64,000 bases of DNA from Carcinoscorpius rotundicauda. Lineage: Eukaryota > Arthropoda > Merostomata > Xiphosura > Limulidae. The stretch is from NCBI GenBank assembly GCA_011833715.1, contig CM022396.1:33615533-33679532 (forward strand), in the 5' to 3' direction. Below the pieces are notes generated by a model. That model searched no databases, was not told the DNA's origin, and worked only from the letters and a program-made list of their open reading frames with translations. This document shows, in pieces, positions 1 through 12,062 of the stretch. Numbering within the stretch: position 1 is the stretch's first letter; every line of letters begins with the position of its first letter. The position numbers and the translations under genes are program-made.

Positions 1-375
1 GGTTTTTTGTGTCTGTAAACCATATAAAACGAAATGTTCAAAATCTGATTTTGATTAAATTTCCAAAAAAACTTTTCATGTAGGTTAAAGGTCAAGGCTA
101 CAATAAAGGTAAAGGTATAATTCAAACAGTTTCATTTGAATTTATTAAATTTTCGTACAAACCTTGTTTTTTCCGAAGAACCAAATTATCAAATTCTAAT
201 GGACATAGTAGAAACATTACGATTACACTAAAGATCAATCACTTTTATCATAATGGTAAGAAAATGGGATTTTAAAAACACAAATAACGTTATAAAACAA
301 ATTAAAATATAATTTGTGTAGGTGAGGAATACTTTAGTGTATATTTAAGGACGAATGCTGAACAAATAGGAAACA
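1..375. other. No gene seen
   Basis: AT-rich sequence with no convincing coding frame, repeat or RNA gene. Confidence 0.6.
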
Positions 376-653
376 TTGGTTTGGTTTGGTTTAAATTTCG
401 CGCAAAGCTACACGAGGGCTATCTGCGCTAGCCATTACGAATTTAGCAGTGTAAGACTAGAGGGAAGGTAGCTAGTCATCACCACCCACCGCTAACTCTT
501 GGGCTATTCTTTTACCAAAGAATAGTGAAATTGACTGTCATATTATAACGGCCATACGACTGAAAGGGCGAACATGTTTGGTGTGACGGGAATTCGAACC
601 CGCGATCCTTCGATTACGAGTTAAGTGCTTTAACCACCTGAACATCTTGGGCC
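376..653 (-). mobile_element. SINE family A, full length
   Basis: The reverse strand carries the tRNA-like head at the 650 end, the central block and the terminal block ending in a GCGCGAAATTT-like tail at 376-400. Both flanks carry a short direct repeat around AAACATT, consistent with a target duplication. The copy is moderately diverged. Confidence 0.85.
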
Positions 654-3525
654 AGAAAACATTATGAGGCAGGTGATGTAAAATGAATGTCTTCCCCGTT
701 ACGAAATATTATTACCTTTCATTTTGTTACACATTATTAGCCTAGTATTATAGATATTCCTCTGTTACTAAACAAATGTACAATTATATTAATCAACACG
801 TATTTAGCGACTTGAAACAGGAAAACGACTGCAGTTTAAGCTTTAAGAAAGCTACAAATATTTCACTCAGACTTGTGGGTCTTGAGACATAGTTTACATG
901 TTATTGTTATCTATCCAATGTGCAAAAAGTGAATTTATTACAATACTCCTTCACATCTATACAAGACGAAGTAAAAAAATTTACGATGCACTACACTCAC
1001 GAACTAAGACAAGATAAAACAACGATAATTATTCTTAGAACATTACTATTATACCTTAAAGATCTGTGTATGGAGCAGATCTGCATGTGCGTACCCAAGC
1101 GTCTCCAGCATTAATGGTCGTTTCTTTTGTTCATCTGAATGTTACATCATACTTTTAAAATAACTGTTAACACAACCATGGCAATATTATTTGTATTCTA
1201 AGATATGCTGCGTACCATTGTGAACAACGAAGTTTTGCTTTAATAACTACAAAAAAGAATAATAAGGCTTTTACCAACAAAGACAACAGCAGAGTCAAAC
1301 TGCAGTAGTCAATGTGGTATTAAAATTCCACTTTTTCCACATCTTAAGCTGTTCAATTAATGTTTGTGAATAACTATCAAGTTTAGTTTTCGTCTCACAA
1401 TTTTCATAAACATTCAGTTTATGTTGTCACAATTGATTTTAAACTTTTGATATAGTAATAACTCTACTTAATGTCACTACGAATTGCCAATAGTTATGTT
1501 TGAAGACAAGAGACCCACTTGAAACAATGAAGTTTAAAGACGCCTTGATAGTGTAATAGTTTACTATGGTAACAAATAAAGAACTTTTCTGCAAGATTTA
1601 ATCATTTACTGCTACCAGATTATTATCAACATCTCCAAATAGATTTTTACATTATTTTGTGATGTGATGTTTTGTTTCGTTAAATCGGGTGCAAGTAAAA
1701 ACGTTTTCCTGCTCATTGTTATGTCAAAAGGCAGTAAAGACTAACTAACATCAGATAGAAATGTTAAGTTAATAAAAAACAAACATTTCAATAATGGTTA
1801 GGCTTTTAAGATCAGCTATGAGAAACTTTCTGAGATCTTCATTAAAAGAGTGTTTATGTTGATAAAATTGATGCATAAATAGACGAAAATGTTGAAATTT
1901 AAATCAAACCTTCAGTATACCTTGAGAGAATCGTTCCTCGAATTCTAAGATTATAAGCTCTCAAGCTTACCACTAAACAACATGTTTTTGATACTTGTAG
2001 AAATCTGTTGTTTTTTCTTTGTCAAAGGTGAAAATGACCAACATTATAATATGATGTGGTGATACAGCGATACGCTATAACTTATATATCTCCATGAAAA
2101 TTGGCAAGCTTTCAGTGAACATCGTAAGTATTTTTACTGAAGAAAACAGAACTTCTAATACAGTATTTTTGTTAAACATTAATTGTTTCAATACACTATG
2201 ATGTCAAAGTAGCCATTGCTTTGATTAAAAAACAATTTTCTTGTTAACATTGAATAATACTAAAAGTTAACAATTTTCTTTTGTGTAATCTCTAAAACCT
2301 CCGAAATAAATTTTCAACATTTTGTTCGATAAATCTTTGTATTTTTTTGCTGTATTCACAACCCTAATTTTATGTGAAAACAGTACTGTTGACCAGCCTC
2401 ATAACTACTATAAAATACAAAATAAATGAAAGATGCCCTATTTTCTGTCTAGAATCACTTCAAGTTGTAGCAGAACGCTACATTTTCTTGTGCCAACTTA
2501 GTTTGTATTATATATCTCTTTCTAATTAAATTTTATTGTCAATACTATCGAACTTTGTAACAAATCGTTGATAAAAGTTTTGCATCTAGTTACTTATCGT
2601 ATTTCGGCATCAGTGCTAAGATTAGTGTCGTATCAGTCCTACTTAGAACATAATTGTATGAATGTTGAATTATTCTTTTTGCGTAGGTCTGTTATTTTTT
2701 TTAGTGCAGAACTAACAATTGGTTATTTGAATTATTCCCTTCAAATATAATACAACACCGGATTTAGCGATATAAATCCTTAAACTTACCGCTGAGTCAA
2801 TAGAGTATTCAGTAAATTCTTAAAACAAAAGTTTCAAAACAAAATACTTTGATTATGAATTAACTGTGAAGCTTAAAATTTTAAAAGCTTTATGCCTATG
2901 GGATTTTTCTTAGTCTATTTTCATGTTTTAAGAGGTCAGTGTCAAATGCTTTAATAATGGATGCCATTAAAAAAACAACCTTGTTTTGAAACAAATGAAA
3001 CAAGATTTACGTAAGTTTTTCTTCTCCCATTTTACTAAGTTGTACGTTACTGATGTTGAGCTGAATAGCTATAAAATGAAAGATCACTAGGCATTTACTG
3101 TTAATTAAGTGATATAAGTGATATCTATTTGTATATGATGAATAATGCACTAAATCCACTGTTGGATAAATGACTGTTTGTTGGGGTAAATTATTGGGTT
3201 GGATCAAAATACTCAGGAAGAAATTATTTTTAACAGACGTTCTGTGTAATATATAATAAACATTTACTGGCTGAATTTTACTTAGAAAGATTGAAGTTAC
3301 TTTAAAAATGAATCCTTTACAATTGGTGATGAATAAACAGTTATTTAATTTCATTCAGCGGGTGATAAGTCTTCAGTAAACTATTGTTTAAACACATGGA
3401 CCAAATAATCAATAACATATTTTTGTTCAACAGTTAATTAGTGCATAGTTAGTTTTTTTTCGATAAGAGATTGCTTTTCAATAAGTAAAGGCTATTCATC
3501 ATTTGGTTACTGATCCGAAAGTAAT
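654..3525. other. Gene-poor stretch with SINE-B scraps
   Basis: No supported gene. Two short minus-strand fragments of SINE family B are visible near 1935-1980 and 2752-2806, recognisable by a TTAGCG / AAATCC / CTTACCRCT-type head. The open frames here are AT-rich and look incidental. Confidence 0.5.
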
Positions 3526-3537
3526 GATGACTCTTTT

Positions 3538-3813
3538 TGTTTGTTTGTTTTGGAATTTCGCACAAAGCTACTCGAGGGCTATCTGTGCTAGCCGTCCCTA
3601 ACTTAGCAGTGTAAGACTAGAGGGAAGGCAGCTAGTCATCACCACCCACCGCCAACTCTTGGGCTACTCTTTTACCAACGAATAGTGGAATTGACCGTCA
3701 CATTATACACCCCCACGGCTGGGAGGGCGAGCATGTTTAGCGCGACACGGGCGTGAACCCGCGACCCTCGGATTACGAGTGCACGCCTTAACGCGCTCGG
3801 CCATGCCAGGCCC
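3538..3813 (-). mobile_element. SINE family A, young full-length copy
   Basis: Complete minus-strand copy with tRNA-like head (3720-3813) and (CAAA)n tail at 3538-3551. It is flanked by a perfect 12-bp direct repeat, GATGACTCTTTT at 3526-3537 and 3814-3825, which marks retroposition and suggests recent insertion. Confidence 0.93.
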
Positions 3814-3849
3814 GATGACTCTTTTCTTCAACAGATATTAAAGAAACAA

Positions 3850-4130
3850 GGCCTGGAACTACCTAATGATTAGAGCTCTCGATTTTCAGTTTTAGAGTGA
3901 CGGGTTCGAATCCTCATCATCGAATATCCTTGCTTTTTTTGGCAAGGAAGGTGTTATAAAATTACAACCAATCCCACTGTTAGTTAGTAAAAAATAGTCT
4001 AATTGTTGTAGGTGAGTAGTATTAACTAGCCGCCTTATCTCTAATCAATCACAGCTAAATTACAGAGGGCTAGAGTAGGCAGCCCTTGTGTCGCTTTGCG
4101 TAAAATGAAAACAATAAATAATAATAAACA
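3850..4130 (+). mobile_element. SINE family A-like, old diverged copy
   Basis: The order of modules matches family A (head with GGGTTCGAATCC near 3901, central AATCCCACT block, terminal GGGCTAG...GTCGCTTTGCG block) but with many substitutions. It lies just downstream of the young minus-strand copy, in opposite orientation. Confidence 0.7.
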
Positions 4131-7100
4131 CATGTTGTTCAAAAACTGATAACTATTTAATGATTTGTGGTTACTAAGAAAAATAAGTGCTCCTAAGTTG
4201 GTTTTAGTGGTCAAATTATTTGCTGTTCGCTTTCTATAGGAGTCGCTATTCTATAGATGGTAACATTTTTAAATATTGATTCAAATGTTTTAATATTATG
4301 TAAGAATGAAACATAGCACAAATACTACTTTTTGATCAGTAAACGTAGAACCTTTATACTACTAGTACTAGTTTATATTTGTCAATAAGTAATAAAAAAT
4401 GTAAATAAAATACCATTTGTAGCTTAATTTGTGAGCTGTTTTAAGTCATTTATCGTGTCATTCTAAAGAAAATGATCATGTGACATACTAATAATTTTTG
4501 TTTTAAGATTCAAACCTGTCAATTTCTGAAACCTTTGTATATCAATAACAAAAAAGAGTTAAGTTTAATTTCATAAGTTTGTGTGTTTAAGAACATCTGG
4601 TAAATAATTCACGAGTGCCATCTATCATTATAACTGTAAAATAAGACTTTACTTAAAAATTAAAAATAAGTTTTTCTTGCTTTAGATATTCGCCCTAAAT
4701 AAAAGTCAAAGCTGATTTTAAACACCATGCTACGAGTTTAAACGTACAATTATATTTCTTACATAAAAACGTCAATACGTATAAACAAATTAATTTGATT
4801 GAATGGTATATTTTGAAATATTAATATTTAAAGACTTTTAGAATGTGTTTTTATTGTCTGAAAACATATGTATTTCACTAAGGGAGATTAAAAGACAGGT
4901 GAAATTTCAATTGATAAGCACACAAAAATATGAAATCCCTGAAACTTACGTCAAAACTTAGGAGTGATAAAGAGGTCAAAGTCAAAAGGAACATATCTAT
5001 AAATATATTTTTTATAGTTTTTACCGTCATCAAAAGTGAGGTCCTGAGATAAACGCTGTAACGAGTACAGCTGCACTTAAGAACGTAATAATTCAACTCT
5101 TTGTTAGGCGAAAAGTTTAGTTTTTCCTGCAAAGAATGAATGGCGATTACTCTAGAAGATAAAAAAACGTCTTATTATTTACAAATGACTATAAATTACT
5201 CATTAATTTTGACTTTTATACTCTTAATTTAATTTAATGACAATATACATTGTTCGGTAGAGTAGTTTTTGTATAGTCTTTTAAAACTATTATAGTGTTT
5301 TATCTTGAATGGTTAAAATGTTAAGTTTTGTTATATTTAGATATTGAGCTCGAATACATCTGAGTTGATCACTATAAGTAACTCTTATATTCGCTAAAAG
5401 TATAAACATTTGTTCTTAGCAACTTTTATAAAATCAAGTATAACTTCACTCTGAAATAATGAAGAATATGAAAGGAATGTAGTGTAAAATGTAAAGTGCA
5501 AAGATTGTAGTGTAAAGCAGAAATTTAAAAGCACAAAATGCAGGATGAACTAGAAACAAAAGGGAATACAAATCAAACTTTAAACTATTAAAAAATAGAA
5601 AGCAGTTTAAACCAGGACTTACTGAGATGAAAATGTAGCATAAACTAGAGGTTAGGAAAGGATTTGATGAAGCGTGAAAGTAAGATAAAGTAACAACGTA
5701 GATACTGGTAAGAAGAGAATACAGCAGAAAGTAGCAAGATAACAGAAGAGATATTCTATAAGCCATACTGAAAGGAAAAAAGTTGAAAACTACTTATTAC
5801 GGCACCCTACAATAGAAAGAGAAAGATACAAAATTATTATCCCGTATTATAAAGAGAAATGTTTAAAAAAATGAATGTAGTTAGGCCAGACACTGGCTGT
5901 TTTACTGCCTTAAGCTAGTATTCAGTCTACCTCCTACCTCATTTTATATTTAATCATGTAACAAAACTGTAGGACTACAACTAAAAGAGTGTTCATTAAT
6001 CAAAATATCAAGAAATGTTACAATAACACTTAACACATAACTATTGTATCAGTATAAACTTTATAACTACAGGAGTTTTATTTTTTCCGCTTTTATTAAG
6101 ACAATAATCACACACTTCACGTTCATACAGTTTTATGTCAGATAAAAATCTAAGATGGGTTTTAATTAATGAGTTTGAAAAAACTGTCTTCACTGGTAAT
6201 TATGGTGTTCTCTTATGCTTCAGTAGTCAGACTGAGAGTTTATAATGTTGCACAGCTCAGATGTGTAATTTTGAATATGCTTTATGGGGTAATTTTAATC
6301 ACTATGATAAAGCTTGCAATTCTTCAAATTCAAGTTTTAATACATTAACTTCATTTTATCAACATTTAATAAGTCAATTCAATAGCGAGTTCTGTTCCTA
6401 TAGCTAATGAAGCCTTTCACTACTAAATCAATGGGAAGGAAGACAAATTGGTTAAATAAATTAGCCTTCAAATTTTAGTGTTATTGAAGTATAGGCTTAT
6501 CACAACTTTCAATTTTGTAGTTGTGGGTTAATTCAAAAAGATTAAGATGCTTATCCACACAACAAATTTGAATTTTACCACCTAGAAATTAATTGTTTTC
6601 GTTTCGGATGCAACATTTTATTCCTTTAGTTTTTGTAATGATGTCGTCTTTTATTGTTACTATCAAAGTGCACGAATATCATTTTACATTTCCCATTATG
6701 TATCAATCAATGGCGTTACAGTTAAATAGGCCATGGTTGTAGCAATATCACCTAACGACGAGTTGAAGCAGAAAAATACACTCATATGCTGAGAATGTAC
6801 AGAATGTAACTGTCTCGGTGCAACAAGTACTTTCACCATCCAGTAAAAAATTCAGAGAAAGTGAATTGTATATATAAAAAAACTTCTTGAGTTTATGGCT
6901 TTATTGTCTTATCCCTCGTCATTGTACCAGGGGGAATAGCTTTTCGTCGTGACTGTTCAGAATAACTTCGACCATATTTGGCAATAATTATGTTTTTCAG
7001 TGACAAAATGCAAGGAAATTTTTGTTTACGACGATTTCATAATTTTTAGTCAAAGATATTTCAATAAGCAGTGACACGAATTATTATTAATTTATCTGTT

Positions 7101-7659
7101 CTCTGTAGCTTGTATCTGAAATAAAATCAAAGACGATCGAGTAATGCTTGGCACTTTTAACAGAAGTTGACATATAACTCAGGGTTTTGTTGGACTACAA
7201 TTAAATAAACTCTGGATATGCTTCCTGAAAATGTTCATGTAAAGTTTTGTGAGTTAATTATTCTTTGTTGGTAAGCTTAAACGTAACCAATGTTCAATAC
7301 ATTTTAAGAAATTTCCTTTCCTGGGAATGTGAGGAGCAAATACTAACATCCACAAATATCACTATTTTTAGGTACTATCTTCTTATTAAGACACTATTAT
7401 TCAAAGTACAATTTGCCAGTGGTCCAAGAGAAGGTTAATATTTATTCCTGATTCTGATTTTTTTCACTGTTGAAATGCTGACTCTTATATTAACTTAAAA
7501 AAACGTGATTACAAACGTTTTCAACTCTTCTTTCTTTTGGAGACATTGGAAATTTAACTGTACTGAAAGTACTGGAGCACACAAAACATTGAAATTTATA
7601 TAATCCAATATTGAACATATTGACAAGTTGTTACGTTGCAGTGTCGTTTTTGGGAAAAT
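4131..7659. other. Gene-poor stretch
   Basis: No supported gene. An open minus-strand frame at 4946-5130 has a good acceptor-like edge (CATTCTTTGCAG) but low-complexity content. A purine-rich stretch at 5446-5766 gives an open minus-strand frame that looks compositional. Confidence 0.5.
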
Positions 7660-7669
7660 CAAATGGTTA

Positions 7670-7943
7670 TAGGCCTGGCATGGCCGAGCGCGTTCAGGCG
7701 TGCACTCGTAATCCGAGGGTCGCGGGTTCGCGCTAAACATGCTCGCCCTCCCAGCCGTGGGGGTGTATAATGTGACGGTCAATCCCACTATTCGTTGGTA
7801 AAAGAGTAGTCCAAGAGTTGGCGGTGGGTGGTGATGACTAGCTGCCTTCCCTCTAGTCTTACACTGCTAAATTAGGGACGGCTAGCACAGATAGCCCTCG
7901 AGTAGCTTTGTGCGAAATTCCAAAAAACAAACAAACAAACAAA
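7670..7943 (+). mobile_element. SINE family A, full length
   Basis: Plus-strand copy with GGCCTGGCATGGCC head and (CAAA)n tail. Direct repeat CAAATGGTTA occurs at 7660-7669 and 7944-7953. The B-box part of the head is shortened: GGTTCG runs straight into the GCGCTAAACATG junction. Confidence 0.92.
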
Positions 7944-8360
7944 CAAATGGTTAAAACTCTCTGGTTTTATTTCGACCAACAAGTGTATCATTTTTAATAC
8001 ATTTTGGCTATTTTAACGGTCAAAGACAGTGCCTTTGGAATATTTTCATTGTGGACCTTTTCCGAAATATACACAAATGAGAATTTTGTACCGTACAGGA
8101 AAGGAAACTAAACATTCTGCCATACTCGCTCACTGTCTACCAAAAAGAACATGAACGGCGACAACAAAAACAATAGGATAATGATGATGTGATAGACCTT
8201 GCAAATTAATTGATTGATAAAAATTATTTTTCATTTCCTGCTAGTTTATCGTCCTAGGTAGTTCATTACTTGACCATCAATGTTGTACCTTATACCAGAA
8301 GTAAAAATAAGATATTGTAGTATAAAGCAAAAGGTGAAACGAAAAACATGTATCGCAAAG

Positions 8361-8455
8361 CGTTCGTTTCTAAGTTCAAAGCTACACATATGGCTATTTG
8401 TACTACGTTCATAGAAGGAATCGAGCCCCGAGTTTTAATTGTTGTAAGTCTATAT
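8361..8455 (-). mobile_element. SINE family B fragment
   Basis: The reverse strand shows the family B head (TTTTAATTGTTGTAAGTC region), a GAATCGAGCCCCGAG B-box-like block and an AAAGCTACACATATGGCTATTTG tail. It is diverged. Confidence 0.6.
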
Positions 8456-8743
8456 ACTTATTTCTAAGCCTCTGGGAAATATAGTATAAATAAAAAATAT
8501 GTGGAGGAAGATAATATAACGGATGAGAGACATGAAGTGAGAAAAGAAAAAAAAAAGAATTATAACGTGAACGAAAAGAATAAAATAGATCGTAAATGGG
8601 GTAGACAAAAATGTTCCCCCCGAAAAAAGTTGTTAATCTATTGTATGTTTTATCAGGTCTAAAATCCTGATTTTAACCCTGTCTTTTGTAAATACTTCAG
8701 CTTTTCGTTATTTTAGTCACATTTTTTAACATTTGTTACATTT

Positions 8744-9135
8744 ATTAGCCTACAAAATGACCAAATAGTTTCTCTGCAACAATCAAACAAAAATAAAACT
8801 TGAAGTAACATAAACCAGTTTCACAAGCTAATATTTAGTCGGATTCCCTTGGATTTCAGTACTGCTTCATATCAACATGGTATGCTTTCAATGAGTTTGT
8901 GCAGATATACTTGAGTGACTGACTTTCATTCTTCTTCGAGTACTTTAAATTTCATATTCTGTGTTTGGATTATAATCTTTTGTTAATCGGTTTAACTAAT
9001 CTAATACATTTTTAATCAGATTCAGTATCAGGTGATTGACCTGGTCATTCCATAACATCAATCCTCTCACCAATAAAACATTTGTAACAACCCCGAAGTT
9101 GCAGAGAAACTTGTTTGATCAATTTGTAGACTAAA
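8744..9135 (-). mobile_element. Internally deleted Tc1-like DNA transposon
   Basis: Imperfect terminal inverted repeats of about 37 bp, each containing TTTCTCTGCAAC or its complement, lie at 8744-8780 and 9098-9135. Between them the minus strand decodes, with breaks, to the C-terminal end of a Tc1-type transposase. Visible pieces are a DLNLIKNVLD-like DLNPIENLW motif near 9030 and the terminal LIESIPCRYEAVLKSKG near 8840-8900. The catalytic N-terminal two thirds are missing, so the copy is non-autonomous. No clean TA duplication is evident. Confidence 0.65.
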
Positions 9136-9494
9136 TGAAATAAGAATATTTAAGGAACTACAACAAGTGCACAACACTTGTTATGAGAAAATGTAACTAA
9201 AATAATAAAAAGTTCCGGTATTTACCAAAGTCACGTTAAAATTAGAATTTAAGATCATATCTAAACAAATCTTGTCGAGTTTTACATACTTTTCTGTCAT
9301 CTAATAAGATATATAATAAATTAGCATCCGTTTTCAAGGGGAGACACTTTTTTTGTTCAGCCTCTATAGAAACACATATTTTAGACTACTAACTGCAGAT
9401 TACGAAACAAAAGCAAGCAGTGAAAAAATGAAATGTCTGAAGAAATAACTTTGTAGAGATAAAAGCTAAGAACTTGAAATGATGGATAAAAGAG

Positions 9495-9606
9495 TTCCCA
9501 CTAGAACAGTGGCTATTTTTTGAATTTACAACACTAAAATCAGAGGTTCGATTCTTCTTGGAGGACACAGCAAATATCCCCATGTTGTTTTGCTATAAAA
9601 AACGCA
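9495..9606 (+). mobile_element. SINE family C
   Basis: Tandem modules ACTAGAACAGTGG, TTTACAACACTAAAATCAG, AGGTTCGATTCTTCTTGG and CAGCAAATATCCCCATG match the copies near 29.7 kb and 44.9 kb. The head looks Ser(GCT)-tRNA-like. The rest of 9136-10106 shows nothing else. Confidence 0.6.
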
Positions 9607-10106
9607 CATACATATGGATAAAGGATTGAAAGTTATCGGTAAAAAGATAAAAAGAAAAATAACTTGCAAGTCTCATAATAACTTACAAACCTTCTGATGT
9701 ATTTTTTCAATAAGAATTAGTTACTTTATTGTACAGTTTATTTCCATACTTGAGACAGTTCAACGAAAAGCTTAAAAATTGGGACTCGATACATATTGTG
9801 GGTACAGAGCAAGTAATCTATTGTGTAGCCTTGCAGTTAAACTCTAAAAACAAAGACACTTTATTATTGATTATCCCAGCCAAAACTTGTTCTTGATTAA
9901 GTACAATGAATTATAAAGTGTGGAGGATGATTGTACACGTTGTAATTGCTAAGCTGTTAACTGTGCTGTTAAGAAACCCATAATATTGTTTTGTATTTAA
10001 AATAGCTGTTTCAATAAGATCAAGGTTAAAACATAAATTCAGAAAAAAATTATAAGAATTACTGTTTCATTATCGAGCAGTATGTTTTCAAGCGTTATAT
10101 TAATCA

Positions 10107-10343
10107 CAGGGTGTTTAGAAAGTCGCTATGCAGTTTTGTTATCATATTTTATTCAGTCTGTTTCAAGCCAGCAACTGATAGCGGTGTTTAGAAACAAAAT
10201 AAGGATCCAAGCCTGTATTGACGCCAACGGGGGCCACTTTCAACATTGTTTACAATTGTCATTCATATTTACCTCCTGTATTCTATATTGAAACATGTCT
10301 GTTAATAAATATATAAGTGCAAAGTGACTTTCCAAACACCCTG
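10107..10343 (+). mobile_element. Short TIR element from an IS630/Tc1-mariner transposon
   Basis: A 237-bp element. Its ends are inverted repeats, CAGGGTGTTTAGAAAGTC at 10107 and GACTTTCCAAACACCCTG ending at 10343, flanked by CA and TA. The interior reads RIQACIDANGGHFQHCL on the plus strand. That resembles the C-terminus of a transposase type seen in invertebrate IS630/mariner-like elements, often annotated with a DUF4817 helix-turn-helix; this is recalled, not searched. The rest of the transposase is absent. A second copy with the same deletion lies at 41319-41558, so this is a small family. Confidence 0.7.
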
Positions 10344-10390
10344 TATTACATGAAACGATTTTTATATTAGGATATAAAACTGATAATAAA

Positions 10391-10490
10391 CGCCTCCCAG
10401 TGGCACGGACTTATACCTCTAAAAACCGGCTTTTGATACTCGTACTAGGCAGAACACAGATAGCCCTTTGCGAAGCTTTCAAAAAAGAAA
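10391..10490 (+). mobile_element. SINE family B, decayed
   Basis: CCTCCCAGTGGCACGG head, CTAAAAACCGG block and CAGAACACAGATAGCCCTTTG tail match family B with internal losses. Confidence 0.6.
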
Positions 10491-10635
10491 AATAGCATAT
10501 TTTGAGAGAAAAATACAAACTTACTGCAGTGTAGTTAAAAACGGATTTCTTAAATTTAAGTATACTAATTACTGGCTCTAGATCTTAGCCGTGTATTGTA
10601 GAAATGAGTTTAAAGAAATTCGGATAAAACGGAAA

Positions 10636-10702
10636 TGTATATATATATATATATGTAGAAATTAATGACCTATTATTGAATGCTGAATATATATATATAT
10701 AT
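10636..10702. repeat. (TA)n microsatellites
   Basis: Two short TA runs around 10637-10654 and 10687-10702. A third lies at 10981-10997. Confidence 0.85.
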
Positions 10703-11153
10703 TTCACTAAATTGTGTATGTGCGTCAGTTTTCTTATAAGGAAGCCACATCGGCTTATCTGCTGAATTTACTGTTCACTAAATTTAACTCATTAAATATT
10801 GATAAAGTTTTCATGTGTTGAACGTCTCTAGCTCTCATGCTAAGTTACACAATTATTTTAATAATTTGTTATTTTACAAGAATAACTAAGTTGTTTTTAT
10901 TAATAAAATATAAAACAATGAAAGGTTTCTGTGCACGGATTTAATCTGATTTTTTCACATTTCAAGTATACTAAATAGGTGTATATATATATATATTATA
11001 TCAAGTTGTTTTGTTTGTACAGTAAATTCACTTTGCTGAAAAGTTCCATACTTATTTTATTTTCCAATTTCCTTTCAGTTTTCTGATTTAGAAATATGTT
11101 TTCGACTACTAGAGGGAGCCACATTATAGTTGTTCTTGATTTACTTTAAAAAA

Positions 11154-11272
11154 TTGTTTGTTTGTTGTTAATTAAGTTTTAACTTACACAATGGGCTGGC
11201 TATCTGAGTTCTGCTAATCGCAGGTATCTAAAACCAAATTCTAAGATTATAAACTTTCAGTTTTACTGATAA
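11154..11272 (-). mobile_element. SINE family B
   Basis: The reverse strand has the CACAATGGGCTGGCTATC tail and the ATAAACTTTCAGTTTTACTG head remnant. Diverged. The stretch 11273-11666 holds nothing else recognised. Confidence 0.5.
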
Positions 11273-11666
11273 TTCACCTTGGTCATCTTAAAAAGAAAAA
11301 TGTGATAAGGCGTTCGACACGTTTTAATGTTTTCAAATAACTGAATTACATGTTGCTAATTCCAATTTATGTTTTTTATTCTCCTTAATAAAAGAGTAAT
11401 AACAATACAAAAGTAAACAATTTAATAAAAATAATAAAATATACAGTGAAAACGAATAGTTAAGCTTGTTCGTCTTACAAATAAACATCACATAATAACA
11501 TTCGCAACTATTTGAAATCAATGCAACACTATTTAGTAATAACTTTTTTACTTCTAAAGAGAATATTGAATTTGATGCACACAAGAAAATAAAAAACAGT
11601 CTACTGTGATTCGCTAAAAATATTAAAATGGTTCAAGCACTATTGTCACAATTCCATGGATAAAAT

Positions 11667-12034
11667 GGCCCAGCATGGCCAGGAGGGTTAAGGCGTTCGA
11701 ATCGTAATCTGAGGGTCATGGATTCAAATCCCCGTCGCCCTAAACATGGTGGGGGCGTTATTATGTGACGGTCAATAGTTGGTGAAAAAGTAGCCCAACT
11801 ACCACAACGGATTGTAGCTGCCTTCCCTCTGCCCCCCAGTGGCTCAGCGGTATGTCTTCGGACTTACACGCTAAAATCCGGGTTTCGACACCCGTGGTGG
11901 TCAGAGCACAGATAGCCCATTGTGTAGCTTTGTGCTTAATTCAAAACAACAACAACAGCCTTCCCTCTAGTTTTATAATACTAAATTATGGATGGCTAGC
12001 GCAGATAGCCCTTGAGTAGCTTTGCGTGAATAAA
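11667..12034 (+). mobile_element. SINE family A interrupted by a SINE B
   Basis: GGCCCAGCATGGCCAGGAG head at 11667, terminal block GATGGCTAGCGCAGATAGCC at 11991-12010. The copy is split at the GCCTTCCCTCT motif by a family B element. The outer copy resumes at 11958 exactly where it left off. Confidence 0.88.
11831..11957 (+). mobile_element. SINE family B, intact and nested
   Basis: This is the cleanest family B copy: CCCCCCAGTGGCTCAGCGG head, CGCTAAAATCCGGG anticodon-arm region, GGTTTCGACACCCG B-box and CAGATAGCCCATTGTG tail ending in (CAA)n. An 11-bp direct repeat GCCTTCCCTCT flanks it at 11820-11830 and 11958-11968. The repeat belongs to the host SINE A. Confidence 0.92.
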
Positions 12035-12062
12035 CCGTGAATAAAGCGCCACCACACTCATT

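Noticed and set aside
560..653. tRNA gene-like sequences with A and B boxes (here and in every SINE A/B/C head)
   Set aside because: Each is followed by the SINE body and lacks a paired acceptor stem ending, so they are retroposon heads, not tRNA genes.
2085..2124. Plus-strand first exon MKIGKLSVNI followed by GTAAGT
   Set aside because: No upstream signal, very short, and GTAAGT is expected by chance many times in 64 kb of AT-rich DNA.
3526..4130. CRISPR-like repeats
   Set aside because: Regular repetition comes from two SINE copies; there are no short spacers and the genome is eukaryotic.
4946..5130. Minus-strand exon after CATTCTTTGCAG
   Set aside because: Only the acceptor is good; the frame is AT-driven and low in information.
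5446..5766. 106-codon minus-strand ORF as a membrane protein gene
   Set aside because: Hydrophobicity follows from a purine-rich plus strand; no start context, splice sites or homology.
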